DNA of 64,000 nucleotides. Origin: Bacteroidetes bacterium HGW-Bacteroidetes-10. Its GTDB lineage: Bacteria > Bacteroidota > Bacteroidia > Bacteroidales > UBA932. Shown piece by piece: positions 35,878-45,965 of this stretch. The DNA is taken from assembly GCA_002842695.1 (NCBI GenBank), contig PHDT01000007.1, positions 1-64,000 of the forward strand. Reading direction: 5' to 3'. Made by a program: the position numbers and the translations under genes. Position 1 is the stretch's first letter, and every line of letters starts with the position of its first letter. A model generated the notes under the pieces. The model was not told where the DNA came from and did not search any database. It saw only the letters and a program-made list of their open reading frames with translations.

Positions 35878-35895
35878 CAGGGATACAAAACAACT

Positions 35896-37236
35896 ATGAA
35901 AAGAACAGCATTCTTCCTGCGCCTCCTGCTCCTCAGTGCGGCGTTATTTTCCTTAAGTTTCTTACCCGGCTCGGCCCAGATTCAGACTCAGCCATCGCTC
36001 TTCCGGGATATTCAGCCGGACTCTTTAAAAAGCAGAATCGAGAGACTGCCATCTATCAGGGATGTCAGGAGACTCGAGAGCGAGCACTTCAGGGATAAAT
36101 ATGTTTTTTACATAGATCAGCCTGTCAGTCATAAGGACCCTTCCCTTGGAACTTTCCGTCAGAGAGTTTTTGTAATGCATGCGGGACTTGACAGACCTAC
36201 CGTGCTGGTTACTGAGGGATATGGTGCTGCATATGCAGCCAGCCCAAAATACAGGGAGGAGATTTCCAGGTTGTTCAATACAAACATTGTTTTTGTGGAG
36301 CACAGATATTTCCTTGAGTCTACGCCTGAGCCGCGTGACTGGAAGCACCTCACTGCAGAAAACTCTGCATATGACCTCCATAATGTCACAATGATCCTCA
36401 GGGAGGTTTACAAGAAGAAGTGGATTGCAACCGGAATCAGCAAAGGTGGTCAGACAGCTCTTATTTACCGTGCATTTTTTCCGGACGATGTTCATATTAC
36501 AGTTCCATATGTGGCTCCCCTTTGCAGAGGGGTGGAGGATGGCCGTCACGAGCCGTTTCTGGCAAACTTTGCCGGTACTCCCGAGAAGAGGGCAACTCTT
36601 CTGAATTTTCAGAAGGAGGTACTGCGCAGGCGCCCTGCTCTTCAGCCAATGTTTGACGCACTATGTGCAGAAAAGGGATATAAATTTAACCTGCCAACCG
36701 AGCAGATTTATGATTACTCTGTACTGGAGTTTCCTTTTGCATTCTGGCAGTGGGGCAGCGATCCGGCTCAGATACCTGCTCTCACAGCTTCAGACAAGGA
36801 TGTTTTTGATTACTGGATGAAGATAAGTTCTCCCGATTACTTTGTTAACGACAGCCCCACTACTTCTTTCTTTGTACAGGCCGGCCGTGAACTGGGATAT
36901 TACGGATATAATACAAAACCTTTTGAGGGGCTTCTTAAAATTAAAAGTGCAAAGGGATACCTTAAGACACTTTTCCTGACAGAAGATGCTCAATTCAAGT
37001 TTGACAAGAAGCTTTCAAAGAAGCTTGAAAAATTTGTTGCAACTACAGATGCAAAAATGATTTTCATTTATGGTGAGTTCGATCCGTGGTCTGCAGTGAT
37101 GGTGAGTGAACCAAAATCCACAAATATTGTTGTTGTGACTGATCCTGAGGGAAGCCACAGGGCCAGAATTTCGACATTGCCGGAAGAGAGCAGGCAGAGA
37201 GTGATAACGCTCCTCGAAAGATGGCTTCTCGAATAA
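35896..37236 (+). CDS. Secreted S37 (PS-10) family serine peptidase
   Basis: 446-residue exported alpha/beta-hydrolase-type peptidase; family S37 members are tripeptidyl/prolyl aminopeptidase-like. Signal peptide MKRTAFFLRLLLLSAALFSLSFLPGSAQ. Catalytic features: FVEHRYFLESTPEPRDW, the nucleophile elbow TGISKGGQTAL (Ser in GxSxGG), and downstream acid and histidine probably in YGEFDPWSAV and EGSHRARISTLP. The Met at 35896 was chosen because it starts the signal peptide and lies 18 bases after a -7 box. Followed after 9 bases by a DUF2156 gene. Confidence 0.9.
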   Translation: MKRTAFFLRLLLLSAALFSLSFLPGSAQIQTQPSLFRDIQPDSLKSRIERLPSIRDVRRLESEHFRDKYVFYIDQPVSHKDPSLGTFRQRVFVMHAGLDRPTVLVTEGYGAAYAASPKYREEISRLFNTNIVFVEHRYFLESTPEPRDWKHLTAENSAYDLHNVTMILREVYKKKWIATGISKGGQTALIYRAFFPDDVHITVPYVAPLCRGVEDGRHEPFLANFAGTPEKRATLLNFQKEVLRRRPALQPMFDALCAEKGYKFNLPTEQIYDYSVLEFPFAFWQWGSDPAQIPALTASDKDVFDYWMKISSPDYFVNDSPTTSFFVQAGRELGYYGYNTKPFEGLLKIKSAKGYLKTLFLTEDAQFKFDKKLSKKLEKFVATTDAKMIFIYGEFDPWSAVMVSEPKSTNIVVVTDPEGSHRARISTLPEESRQRVITLLERWLLE

Positions 37237-37245
37237 ATAAAATAT

Positions 37246-38133
37246 ATGATTGATTTTAAAAAAATTGAAATCTCCGACAAGCCCTGGGTAGATGAGCTTC
37301 TTGCCTATTCAGACTTCAGAGGGGCGGAATATTGTTTTACCAACCTTTTTATATGGGATGAGGTTTATCATTCCAGAATTGCACGATACAAAGATTTCAT
37401 GCTGCTTACTTCGGGAAGCGGAGAGAATACAAAGTATCTCTATCCGGCCGGCAGAGGTGACATGAAAGAGGTTATAGAACTTCTTGAGGCCGATGCAAAG
37501 GAGAGGGGTGTTCCTTTTGTTCTGATTGGGATTTCTGCTGAAACTAAATCAAAGATTGAGGAGCTGTTTCCAGGTATTTACGGATTCGAACCGGTGAGGG
37601 GCAGCTTTGATTACATATACGAAAGCGAAAAGCTGATTACTCTGTCGGGAAAGAAGCTTCAGCCCAAGCGGAATCACCTGAATAATTTCCTCAAGCTTGA
37701 GGGCTGGACTTATGAGGATATCAATGAGACAAATCTTAACGAGTGTATAGAATACACCAACTCCTGGTGCAAAATAAACGGCTGCGGCGAAAACATATCT
37801 CTGATGTGGGAGTGCTGCGCTGTTAACAAGGCTCTGTCGCATTTCTTTGAGCTTAAGCTCAGGGGCGGGCTCATCCGTTTTGAGGGTAAAATTATTGCAT
37901 ATACAGTTGGAGAGGCTATAAACTCAGACACTGTAATTGTTCATATAGAGAAGGCCGAATCTGAAATCCGCGGCAGTTATCAGGCAATAAACAATCAGTT
38001 TATACAGAAACTTGCACCCGGATACACATATGTAAACAGAGAGGATGATGCGGGTGACGAGGGTCTGAGAAAGGCCAAGGAGTCCTACTACCCGGCATTT
38101 ATGCTTGAAAAATTTTATGCAAGTAAAATTTAA
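37246..38133 (+). CDS. DUF2156 domain protein (phosphatidylglycerol lysyltransferase C-domain-like)
   Basis: 295-residue soluble protein with a double GNAT-like fold. Typical features: DFRGAEYCFTNLFIWDEVY near 23-41, GSFDYIYESEKLITLSGKKLQPKRNHLNNFLK near 120-150 (in parts), GGLIRFEGKIIAYTVGEAI and YQAINNQFIQKLAPGYTYVNREDDAGDEGLRKAKESYYP (in parts) near the end. The family resembles the aminoacyl-phospholipid transferase domain of MprF but has no membrane domain here; substrate unknown. Co-directional with the S37 gene (9-base gap). Confidence 0.88.
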   Translation: MIDFKKIEISDKPWVDELLAYSDFRGAEYCFTNLFIWDEVYHSRIARYKDFMLLTSGSGENTKYLYPAGRGDMKEVIELLEADAKERGVPFVLIGISAETKSKIEELFPGIYGFEPVRGSFDYIYESEKLITLSGKKLQPKRNHLNNFLKLEGWTYEDINETNLNECIEYTNSWCKINGCGENISLMWECCAVNKALSHFFELKLRGGLIRFEGKIIAYTVGEAINSDTVIVHIEKAESEIRGSYQAINNQFIQKLAPGYTYVNREDDAGDEGLRKAKESYYPAFMLEKFYASKI

Positions 38134-38134
38134 T

Positions 38135-38142
38135 TATATTTG
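38135..38142 (+). promoter_or_regulatory. Bacteroidota -7 promoter box for the GldE-like gene
   Basis: TATATTTG, exact TAnnTTTG, 26 bases before the TTG start at 38169. The spacing favours that start over an ATG at 38214. Confidence 0.55.
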
Positions 38143-38168
38143 CAGTCATAACCATTGCTTATAAGAAG

Positions 38169-39173
38169 TTGGAACCTCCCAGTAGTTTAACAGATGATTA
38201 CTTCTCCGTGGGGATGATGCTCGTCCTCATTTTGGCTGTTCATGCCATTATCAAGGCTGGCGAAATCTATCTCCTCACACTTTCCAAACAGGAATCGGAC
38301 CTTCTCGCGAAAAGAGAGGGGAGCCGTGCAAATGCTCTTCGCACTCAAATGTCCAGACCTGAGCTTCTCTTTGGAACTCTTTTCCAGATTACTTTATCGA
38401 CTGAAATTCTCATTGCAGTAACTGCTGTTTTGCTGGTTTATTCTGCAGGCCCGCTTGCCGGGGCTTTTCTGCTTATAATACTGCTGGCTCTGTTTGGTTA
38501 TGGAATCCCTGATATTCTCTCCTCTAAGCTTGGCATCAGAGCAGCTCTTATTGCATCTGGTGCGGTTAAGGTTTTTTCCTGGTTTGCCGGACCTGTAAAC
38601 AGGGCTCTTTGCTCATTCTCCCGGGAGGTTGAGGAGAGCCGTGAAGAGCGCGATGTGCGCTCTGTGGAGGAGTTTACAGAGGAGGTTGACGAGAATGATG
38701 TGGCAGATGTTGAAGAGAAAAGGCTTCTTCTGAGCATTGTGAGGCTCTCAAATACATGTGTGAGCGACATTATGACTCCGCGCGTTTCAGTAGTGGCTCT
38801 TGAGGACTCTCTTTCAACAAAAGAGGTACTGGCAAAGGCAGCAGAATGTGGCTTTTCAAGGATGCCCGTTTATGAGAATGTAATAGATAATGTAACCGGA
38901 TTTCTTTATATCAAGGATCTGGTAGGTTATATTGATCAGGAGGTAGACTGGAGAAAGTATATCCGCAAGGCATATTTTGTTCCGGGGAGTAAAAAAATCA
39001 ATGACCTTCTTGAGGAGTTTCGTCAGAAGAAGATTCACCTGGCAGTTGTTGCAGATGAATACGGAGGAATGGAGGGTATTGTAACCCTTGAAGATATTCT
39101 TGAGGAGATTGTTGGTGAGATATCTGACGAAAGCGACAAAGTTAGCAAGGGCAGAAAAATGGAAAAAGTTTAA
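38169..39173 (+). CDS. gldE: GldE-like CNNM/CBS membrane protein, lacking the CorC_HlyC domain
   Basis: 334-residue DUF21/CNNM membrane protein with a CBS pair, close to GldE of Bacteroidota gliding/secretion clusters. Membrane helices fill residues 15-135 (VGMMLVLILAVHAIIKAGEIYLL; the third from FGYGIP). The CBS pair spans about 190-315 (VSDIMTPRVSVVAL, GFSRMPVYENVIDNVTGFLYIKDLV, HLAVVADEYGGMEGIVTLEDILEEIVGEI). The protein stops 19 residues after GEISDES; the C-terminal CorC_HlyC domain of typical GldE (about 90 residues) is missing. The start is TTG, chosen for the promoter spacing and the conserved MEPPSSL-like opening; ATG 38214 is the alternative. Followed by a phosphopantetheinyl transferase, the common neighbour. 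Confidence 0.8.
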   Translation: MEPPSSLTDDYFSVGMMLVLILAVHAIIKAGEIYLLTLSKQESDLLAKREGSRANALRTQMSRPELLFGTLFQITLSTEILIAVTAVLLVYSAGPLAGAFLLIILLALFGYGIPDILSSKLGIRAALIASGAVKVFSWFAGPVNRALCSFSREVEESREERDVRSVEEFTEEVDENDVADVEEKRLLLSIVRLSNTCVSDIMTPRVSVVALEDSLSTKEVLAKAAECGFSRMPVYENVIDNVTGFLYIKDLVGYIDQEVDWRKYIRKAYFVPGSKKINDLLEEFRQKKIHLAVVADEYGGMEGIVTLEDILEEIVGEISDESDKVSKGRKMEKV

Positions 39174-39201
39174 ATAAAACGAGATATTAAAATTTTCAGA
39201 A

Positions 39202-39837
39202 ATGGGACTTTATTTTAGCAGAGAGCTTGAGAGTGGTGCAACAATTTCTGTTTGGGAGATAACGGAGACAGAAGAGGAGTTGATGAACCTGAGCTCAGTT
39301 CCGCATGACGAGCTTGAAGATTTGCTCATTACAAAGAGCAGTGCCAGACGGAAGGAGAGGCTGGCAGTTCGTGCCCTCCTGAATGAACTCTTTGACGGAA
39401 AGGTCTATCTTGGTCATCATGATAATGGCAGGCCTTTTCTTCAGAACAGCCTGATAGAAATAAGCATATCTCATACCGGCAGGTATGTTTGTGTACTGAC
39501 CCATCCGGACGATAGCGTTGGGGTTGATATTGAATCTCTTGAGAGAAATTTCTCTGCGGTAGAGAAGAAGGCACTTTCGCCTGAGGAGATAGAGAACCTT
39601 AGCGAGAGCAAGCGAAACCTTCACCTTGCAATTCACTGGAGCGTGAAGGAGGCTGTATACAAAAGAATGTCCCTGACTGAGGTGGATTTTGCCCGTCAGA
39701 TTAATGTAAAAAAATTCTCACCCCGCGAAGAGGGTGAGATTGATGTTGAGTTTATACATAAGGATGGTACGGTTGAGGAGTTCGAAGTGAAGTACGAAAT
39801 CTTTGAAAATCACATCCTTGCCTGGATAGTGGGATAA
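39202..39837 (+). CDS. 4'-phosphopantetheinyl transferase superfamily protein
   Basis: 211-residue Sfp-type transferase that loads carrier proteins with the phosphopantetheine arm of CoA. Signature residues: RKERLAVRALLNEL, HHDNGRPFLQNSLIEISISHTGRYV (in parts), the magnesium site VGVDIESLER, and WSVKEAVYKRM. The spacing between the last two motifs is that of the two-domain Sfp form. It is co-directional with gldE (28-base gap). Its stop is 3 bases from the convergent bcp stop. Confidence 0.9.
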   Translation: MGLYFSRELESGATISVWEITETEEELMNLSSVPHDELEDLLITKSSARRKERLAVRALLNELFDGKVYLGHHDNGRPFLQNSLIEISISHTGRYVCVLTHPDDSVGVDIESLERNFSAVEKKALSPEEIENLSESKRNLHLAIHWSVKEAVYKRMSLTEVDFARQINVKKFSPREEGEIDVEFIHKDGTVEEFEVKYEIFENHILAWIVG

Positions 39838-39840
39838 TCT

Positions 39841-40290
39841 TTATTTCCCGATAATTTGTACTGAGTGGGCCTTTGTGTCCACTTTTTCTATTATGTCAAG
39901 AATCACACTGTTCTCGTCGATAACATATGTTTTACGTATGATTCCGTCATACTCCTTTCCCATGAACTTCTTTCTTCCCCAGGCCTCATAGTCTTTAAGA
40001 ATTACGGCCTCCTTGTCCGAAATAAGCGGGAAGGGGAGGCTGAACTTCTCAATAAAGCTCTTATGAGACTTCTCGTTATCCTTGCTTACTCCAATAATCT
40101 TGTAGCCCATTGACTCAAAGCGGTGATAGTTGTCACGCAGGTCGCACGCCTCTGCTGTACAGCCGGGAGTGTTATCCTTTGGGTAAAAATAGAGTACCAG
40201 CTTCTTGCCTTTAAAATCACTCAGTTTGATCTCCTTTCCATCCTGGTCTGTGCCTTTGAAATCAGGAGCTTTGTCGCCAATTTTAATCAT
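39841..40290 (-). CDS. bcp: Thioredoxin-dependent peroxiredoxin (BCP/PrxQ)
   Basis: 149-residue peroxiredoxin reducing peroxides with thioredoxin as donor. MIKIGDKAPDF opens the fold, peroxidatic Cys44 lies in KDNTPGCTAEACDLRD with the resolving Cys49 five residues later, the PrxQ arrangement. VSKDNEKSHKSFIEKFSLPFPLISD and the near C-terminal Arg in IIRKTYVIDE fit the family. The Met at 40290 is preferred over an in-frame Met at 40311 because homologs begin at this point. Confidence 0.95.
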   Translation of the reverse strand: MIKIGDKAPDFKGTDQDGKEIKLSDFKGKKLVLYFYPKDNTPGCTAEACDLRDNYHRFESMGYKIIGVSKDNEKSHKSFIEKFSLPFPLISDKEAVILKDYEAWGRKKFMGKEYDGIIRKTYVIDENSVILDIIEKVDTKAHSVQIIGK

Positions 40291-40422
40291 AATTTTTATT
40301 TTCATAAACACTTAATCTCCTCATAAAGTTCAGAATAAATCCAAGAACTCATTACCCCTAAGGTAAAATCATGCATAAATACATTTTTGTTAAAAATATG
40401 TATAATTAAACCCTCTTTTTTA

Positions 40423-40430
40423 TAAATTTG
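40423..40430 (+). promoter_or_regulatory. Bacteroidota -7 promoter box for the modular M64 lipoprotein
   Basis: TAAATTTG, exact TAnnTTTG, 23 bases before the ATG at 40454. Confidence 0.5.
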
Positions 40431-40453
40431 CTGATATTTAAAACAATGACATC

Positions 40454-43400
40454 ATGAATGCGCGTCGTATTTGTTCATTGTTACTGCTTTTCTCGATTTT
40501 TCAATCCTGCAGCGAAGAACAAAAGATTCAGCCACCAACCCCCTCTCCAAAAGTAACAACTTCTGCCGGGGCCATCTCCTTCCCGGATAACGGAGCAACT
40601 AACTCAGTTTTCACAATCACATCGGACGGGCCCTGGAGCCTTTCGCTCACAGACACCAAAAGTGTCCCCTCCTGGTGCAAGGCCGAACCCACATCAGGCG
40701 GAAAGGGATCTGTTCAGATTACGGTAACGATAACGGAACCAAACGAGAACTATGACGACAGGATTGCCTATATTAAAATTATTTCAGGCAGTAGCTCTTC
40801 ATTTGTCACAGTTACACAAAAGAAGAAGGATGCAATAATTGTAACCCGCGAAAAGGTAGAAATTGGAGAGGATGGGGGCGCACTTAATGTTGAGGTTAAA
40901 AGCAACATTGAATACAGCGTAACAATTCCTCAGGAGTTTTCGGGATGGATTAAGAGAGCCGCATCCTCAAATACAAAAGGACTTGTCTCAAAGAATGAGT
41001 CCTTCACTATCTCCCCCGGTAGTATGGAGGGAGCCAGAGAGGGGCTGATTATTTTTGGCAGCGGTATGCTGAAAGATACTTTGCATGTTTACCAGAGCTG
41101 TAAAAGGGCAATAATTCTGACACAAAGCGAGTATAACCTCTCATCAGATGCAGGGTTTATAACTGTTGAGTTGAAATCTAATCTGGAGTACAATGTAATT
41201 ATGCCGGCAGGGGCTGAATGGATCAGGCGATCTGACACAAAAGCTCTTGTGCTCGATAAAATCACATTTTCAATAGATAAAAACAGTGACTTCAGCAGAA
41301 GAGAGGCTTCTGTAGTTTTTAAGGATAAAAACTCAGATATATCAGATACCCTCAGAGTCTTTCAGTCTCAGAAAAATGCAATCATTATTGGAGACAGCAA
41401 CCTAGAAGGTGTCTCTTACGAATTGGGGCAGGTGAAAGTAGGAGTGCAGACAAATGTGGATTTTACTTATGAATTTCTGGAGAACTGTGGTGAGTGGATA
41501 AGCGTCTCACAGACTAAGGCTCTTAAGGATACGATTTTTACATTTCAGTTAAAGACTAACGGCGGTTTTAAGAGGAAGGGAGCAGTCCGTTTTGTAAGTA
41601 AAGATGGTGTCTCAGATACACTTAATATTGTTCAGGACGGGGTAAAGAGCATACTGATGGATTTCTATAACTCAACAGGAGGAAGCAGCTGGCTTAAGAA
41701 AGATAAATGGGGCAGCTCCAGTCCGGTTGGTGATTGGTATGGGGTAGATGCATCCGGCGATATTCCGGTATCAATCTTTCTTTATAACAATAATTTGACG
41801 GGAACAATTCCAGAGACCTTTTCTAAACTTGTCAGCCTAAGGACTATCAACTTATTTGGAAACAGACTTTCAGGCTATATGGAGAGATTGATAAATAATT
41901 TGTCAGAAATGAAGCAGTTGTCAATGCTCTCTCTCTTTAATAATAACTTCTATGGTCATATTCCGGCTTCAATTGAAAGCCTTGAAAATCTGGAAAGGCT
42001 CAGTTTGCAAAGAAATAAACTTTCAGGCGAAATTCCGGCAGGGATTAGCAGGCTTAAAAAACTGACTCATATAGAATTGTACGATAATTCCCTGACAGGA
42101 TCTATTCCGGAGGGGATTGGGGGTGATAATCCTCTAAGTGTGTCTTTGAATACGAATAAGCTGGTGGGACCAGTTCCAAACTCTCTGCTAAGGAATCCAA
42201 ACTGGCAAAGGATGATGGATTATATAATTTTCCAGGATGGTTATACGATTTATCCTCCAAAAGGATATTCAAAGCTGAGGAATATTGAGAGCAGAGATTT
42301 AAGTTTGCAGCCGTTCAAAGCATATGATGTTATATCAAATTACAGTTACACAATACTTTATTCATATGGTTACTCGTGTCCTTATTCTGATGAATATACA
42401 GGGGTTGTTGTCGATTTGGTAAACAAATACAGAAGCAAAGGCCTTGGGGCAATATCTTATCACGCCTGCATTCTCTCTGAACCAGGGATGCTGCAGAAAA
42501 TTTCTGAGTATACCCAAAGGAAGGGTATGGGTAATTTTGCCAATCTGCTTCACGAAGGCAAGTATATTGACAACTATGGATCTACTCAATGGTCAGACAG
42601 CTATTTTCTCGGGAGTTCTGGAACGCCTTCTGTAATGGTTGTAAATAAAGAGGGAGAGCTTGTTTTTGGTCATACTGAGGACAAGTATAAATTGTCTGAA
42701 TTTATCAAAAGTGTGCTGGGAGATCCATCAGAGAGATACAGGTCATCCGATTTTTCAAAAGATGGCGAGATTATAACATTACAAAAAGCATCTGCAGGCA
42801 AGGGGATTAATATTGCTATCCTCGGAGATGGATTTGTAGACCGGGATATGGCAAATGATGGCAAATATGAGACCAGGGCCAGGGAAGCTATGGAAGCAAT
42901 TTTTTCAGTAGAGCCTGCAAAATCACTCAGAAGCAGATTTAATGTCTATTGTATTAAAGCTGTCTCAATTGATGAGACTATTGGCGAAAATTATGAAACA
43001 GCATTTTCTTCAAAATATGGAGATGGATCATTTATTGGTGGCAATCTCTCCAAAATCGAAGAGTATGCTCTTAAAATTCCGGGAGCAGAAAAAATTGATA
43101 ATATGGTAATTCTCACAATACTTAACGACCCTAAGCATGCCGGAACATGTTACTATTATACAGGCAATTCATCTATCTCTTTTTGTCCGACTGTTGGATA
43201 TGACAAAACTTATTTTTCTCAGGTTGTTATGCACGAAGTAGTGGGCCATGGTATTGGAAAACTTGGTGACGAGTATTACTACTATGGAGCCATAAAGCCT
43301 GCTGATATAGAGATTTATAAGTCAGATTATGAAAAATACGGCTGGTGGGGCAATGTCGATTTTACAAACGATCCGGCAAAGGTTAAGTGGAAAGCGTTTC

Positions 43401-43705
43401 TTTCAAATCCTCTCTATACAGGAAAAGTTGGGATTTTTGAAGGCGGACTGACTTTTCAGTCAGGTGTTTACAGGTCGTCACAGACAAGTATTATGCAGGA
43501 CTATTCATATGAATTTAATGCACCTTCCAGAGCGGCAATCTATAAAAGAGTCATGGAGTTGTCCGGAGAGGATTACAGCTTTGAAAAATTTCTGGAGTAT
43601 GATGCTGTTAACAGAAATGCAAGTACCGGTAGCCTTACCAAATCACCTCTTCTCCTCAAAAAATATATAAATCTTGCACCACCGGTTGTAATTATGAGGA
43701 GATAG
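40454..43705 (+). CDS. Modular surface lipoprotein: BACON-like repeats, LRR, thioredoxin-like fold and M64-type metallopeptidase
   Basis: 1083-residue putative lipoprotein. Signal peptide with a loose lipobox (SIFQSC, Cys19) followed by SEEQ, an acidic stretch like Bacteroidota lipoprotein surface-export signals. Four BACON-like beta-sandwich repeats span about 30-125, 126-216, 217-305 and 306-396, each ending in a VxQ/VFQ-type strand. A plant-type leucine-rich-repeat cap (FYNSTGGSSWLKKDKWG) and about five LRRs with the N-LxGxIP pattern run 402-582. Residues about 620-757 look like a thioredoxin fold (YGYSCPYSDEY, then cis-proline GTPSVMVVNKEGELVFG). Residues 780-1083 resemble peptidase M64: AILGDGFVDRDM, then H927-E928-V-V-G-H932 with D939-E940 in GKLGDEY. 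The histidine spacing is three residues, one more than plain HExxH. Monocistronic. Likely substrate: host or surface proteins, inferred. Confidence 0.82.
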   Translation: MNARRICSLLLLFSIFQSCSEEQKIQPPTPSPKVTTSAGAISFPDNGATNSVFTITSDGPWSLSLTDTKSVPSWCKAEPTSGGKGSVQITVTITEPNENYDDRIAYIKIISGSSSSFVTVTQKKKDAIIVTREKVEIGEDGGALNVEVKSNIEYSVTIPQEFSGWIKRAASSNTKGLVSKNESFTISPGSMEGAREGLIIFGSGMLKDTLHVYQSCKRAIILTQSEYNLSSDAGFITVELKSNLEYNVIMPAGAEWIRRSDTKALVLDKITFSIDKNSDFSRREASVVFKDKNSDISDTLRVFQSQKNAIIIGDSNLEGVSYELGQVKVGVQTNVDFTYEFLENCGEWISVSQTKALKDTIFTFQLKTNGGFKRKGAVRFVSKDGVSDTLNIVQDGVKSILMDFYNSTGGSSWLKKDKWGSSSPVGDWYGVDASGDIPVSIFLYNNNLTGTIPETFSKLVSLRTINLFGNRLSGYMERLINNLSEMKQLSMLSLFNNNFYGHIPASIESLENLERLSLQRNKLSGEIPAGISRLKKLTHIELYDNSLTGSIPEGIGGDNPLSVSLNTNKLVGPVPNSLLRNPNWQRMMDYIIFQDGYTIYPPKGYSKLRNIESRDLSLQPFKAYDVISNYSYTILYSYGYSCPYSDEYTGVVVDLVNKYRSKGLGAISYHACILSEPGMLQKISEYTQRKGMGNFANLLHEGKYIDNYGSTQWSDSYFLGSSGTPSVMVVNKEGELVFGHTEDKYKLSEFIKSVLGDPSERYRSSDFSKDGEIITLQKASAGKGINIAILGDGFVDRDMANDGKYETRAREAMEAIFSVEPAKSLRSRFNVYCIKAVSIDETIGENYETAFSSKYGDGSFIGGNLSKIEEYALKIPGAEKIDNMVILTILNDPKHAGTCYYYTGNSSISFCPTVGYDKTYFSQVVMHEVVGHGIGKLGDEYYYYGAIKPADIEIYKSDYEKYGWWGNVDFTNDPAKVKWKAFLSNPLYTGKVGIFEGGLTFQSGVYRSSQTSIMQDYSYEFNAPSRAAIYKRVMELSGEDYSFEKFLEYDAVNRNASTGSLTKSPLLLKKYINLAPPVVIMRR

Positions 43706-43775
43706 TGAAACACAGGTGGGGGACCTTGCCCAGGGGCTTGACTCAGAGGTGAACCTGCTCATCACGTCACATCAT

Positions 43776-43813
43776 TAAAAAAGGCCCGTCTGTTAAAAGA
43801 CTGGCCTTTTTAT
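43776..43813. terminator. Bidirectional terminator between the M64 lipoprotein and groEL
   Basis: Stem AAAAAGGCC(C)GTC / GAC(T)GGCCTTTTT with an eight-base loop and A/T runs on both flanks, so it can act on either strand. Only convergent junction in the window with a terminator between the genes. Confidence 0.75.
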
Positions 43814-43834
43814 TTATTTACCGGAGGTGGAAGA

Positions 43835-45505
<1,671 letters not shown>

Positions 45506-45778
45506 TTAATTAAGAACTGCAAGAATGTCTGACTGACGCATCATAAGATAGTCTTTGCCATCTACATTGATCTCTGTTCCGGCATACTTGCCATACAAAA
45601 CATTGTCACCAACTTTAAGTTCCATTGGCTCGTCCTTTTTGCCAGTTCCAACGGCAACAACTTTGCCTGCCTGAGGTTTCTCCTTGGCTGTGTCGGGAAT
45701 AAAAATGCCGCTTGCTGTTTTTGTTTCAGCCTCCTTAGGCTCTACTAAAACTCTGTCTGCTAAAGGTTTTACGTTCAT
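45506..45778 (-). CDS. groES: 10 kDa co-chaperonin GroES
   Basis: 90-residue lid of the GroEL ring. It begins [36 protein letters not shown] (mobile loop at about 16-32, IFIP tripeptide) and shows [33 protein letters not shown]. Full length. First gene of groES-groEL; its leader of about 70 bases includes no CIRCE sequence. Confidence 0.97.
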   Translation of the reverse strand: MNVKPLADRVLVEPKEAETKTASGIFIPDTAKEKPQAGKVVAVGTGKKDEPMELKVGDNVLYGKYAGTEINVDGKDYLMMRQSDILAVLN

Positions 45779-45856
45779 AATTAAGTAATTTGATTAATTA
45801 TATTAATATTTGTTTGATTTTAATTTTTCACAGAGCAGTAAACACAAAAGCGGTGC

Positions 45857-45883
45857 CAAATGCAATTACTGACAAATTGTCGG
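45857..45883. promoter_or_regulatory. groES upstream region: weak -7 box and near-palindrome
   Basis: Minus-strand TGCATTTG (45857-45864, one mismatch to TAnnTTTG) could be the groES -7 box. Just upstream in the groES sense lies CTGACAAATTGTCGG (45869-45883), with a perfect GACAA-A-TTGTC core and 6 of 7 arm positions symmetric. It is a candidate heat-shock control site; the HrcA/CIRCE repeat is absent. Confidence 0.4.
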
Positions 45884-45903
45884 TGCCTGGTTTAAAAAAT
45901 ATT

Positions 45904-45911
45904 TATATTTG
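45904..45911 (+). promoter_or_regulatory. Bacteroidota -7 promoter box for nhaD
   Basis: TATATTTG, exact TAnnTTTG. The leader then contains a hairpin AGGAGAG-GTTCT-CTCTCCT (45923-45941) before the nhaD ATG at 45966. Confidence 0.55.
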
Positions 45912-45965
45912 CACGCCCTCTAAGGAGAGGTTCTCTCTCCTCATGACGTATAATATTTTGATTTT

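Noticed and set aside
45779-45965. CIRCE/HrcA operator upstream of groES
   Set aside because: The TTAGCACTC-N9-GAGTGCTAA repeat is not present in either orientation.
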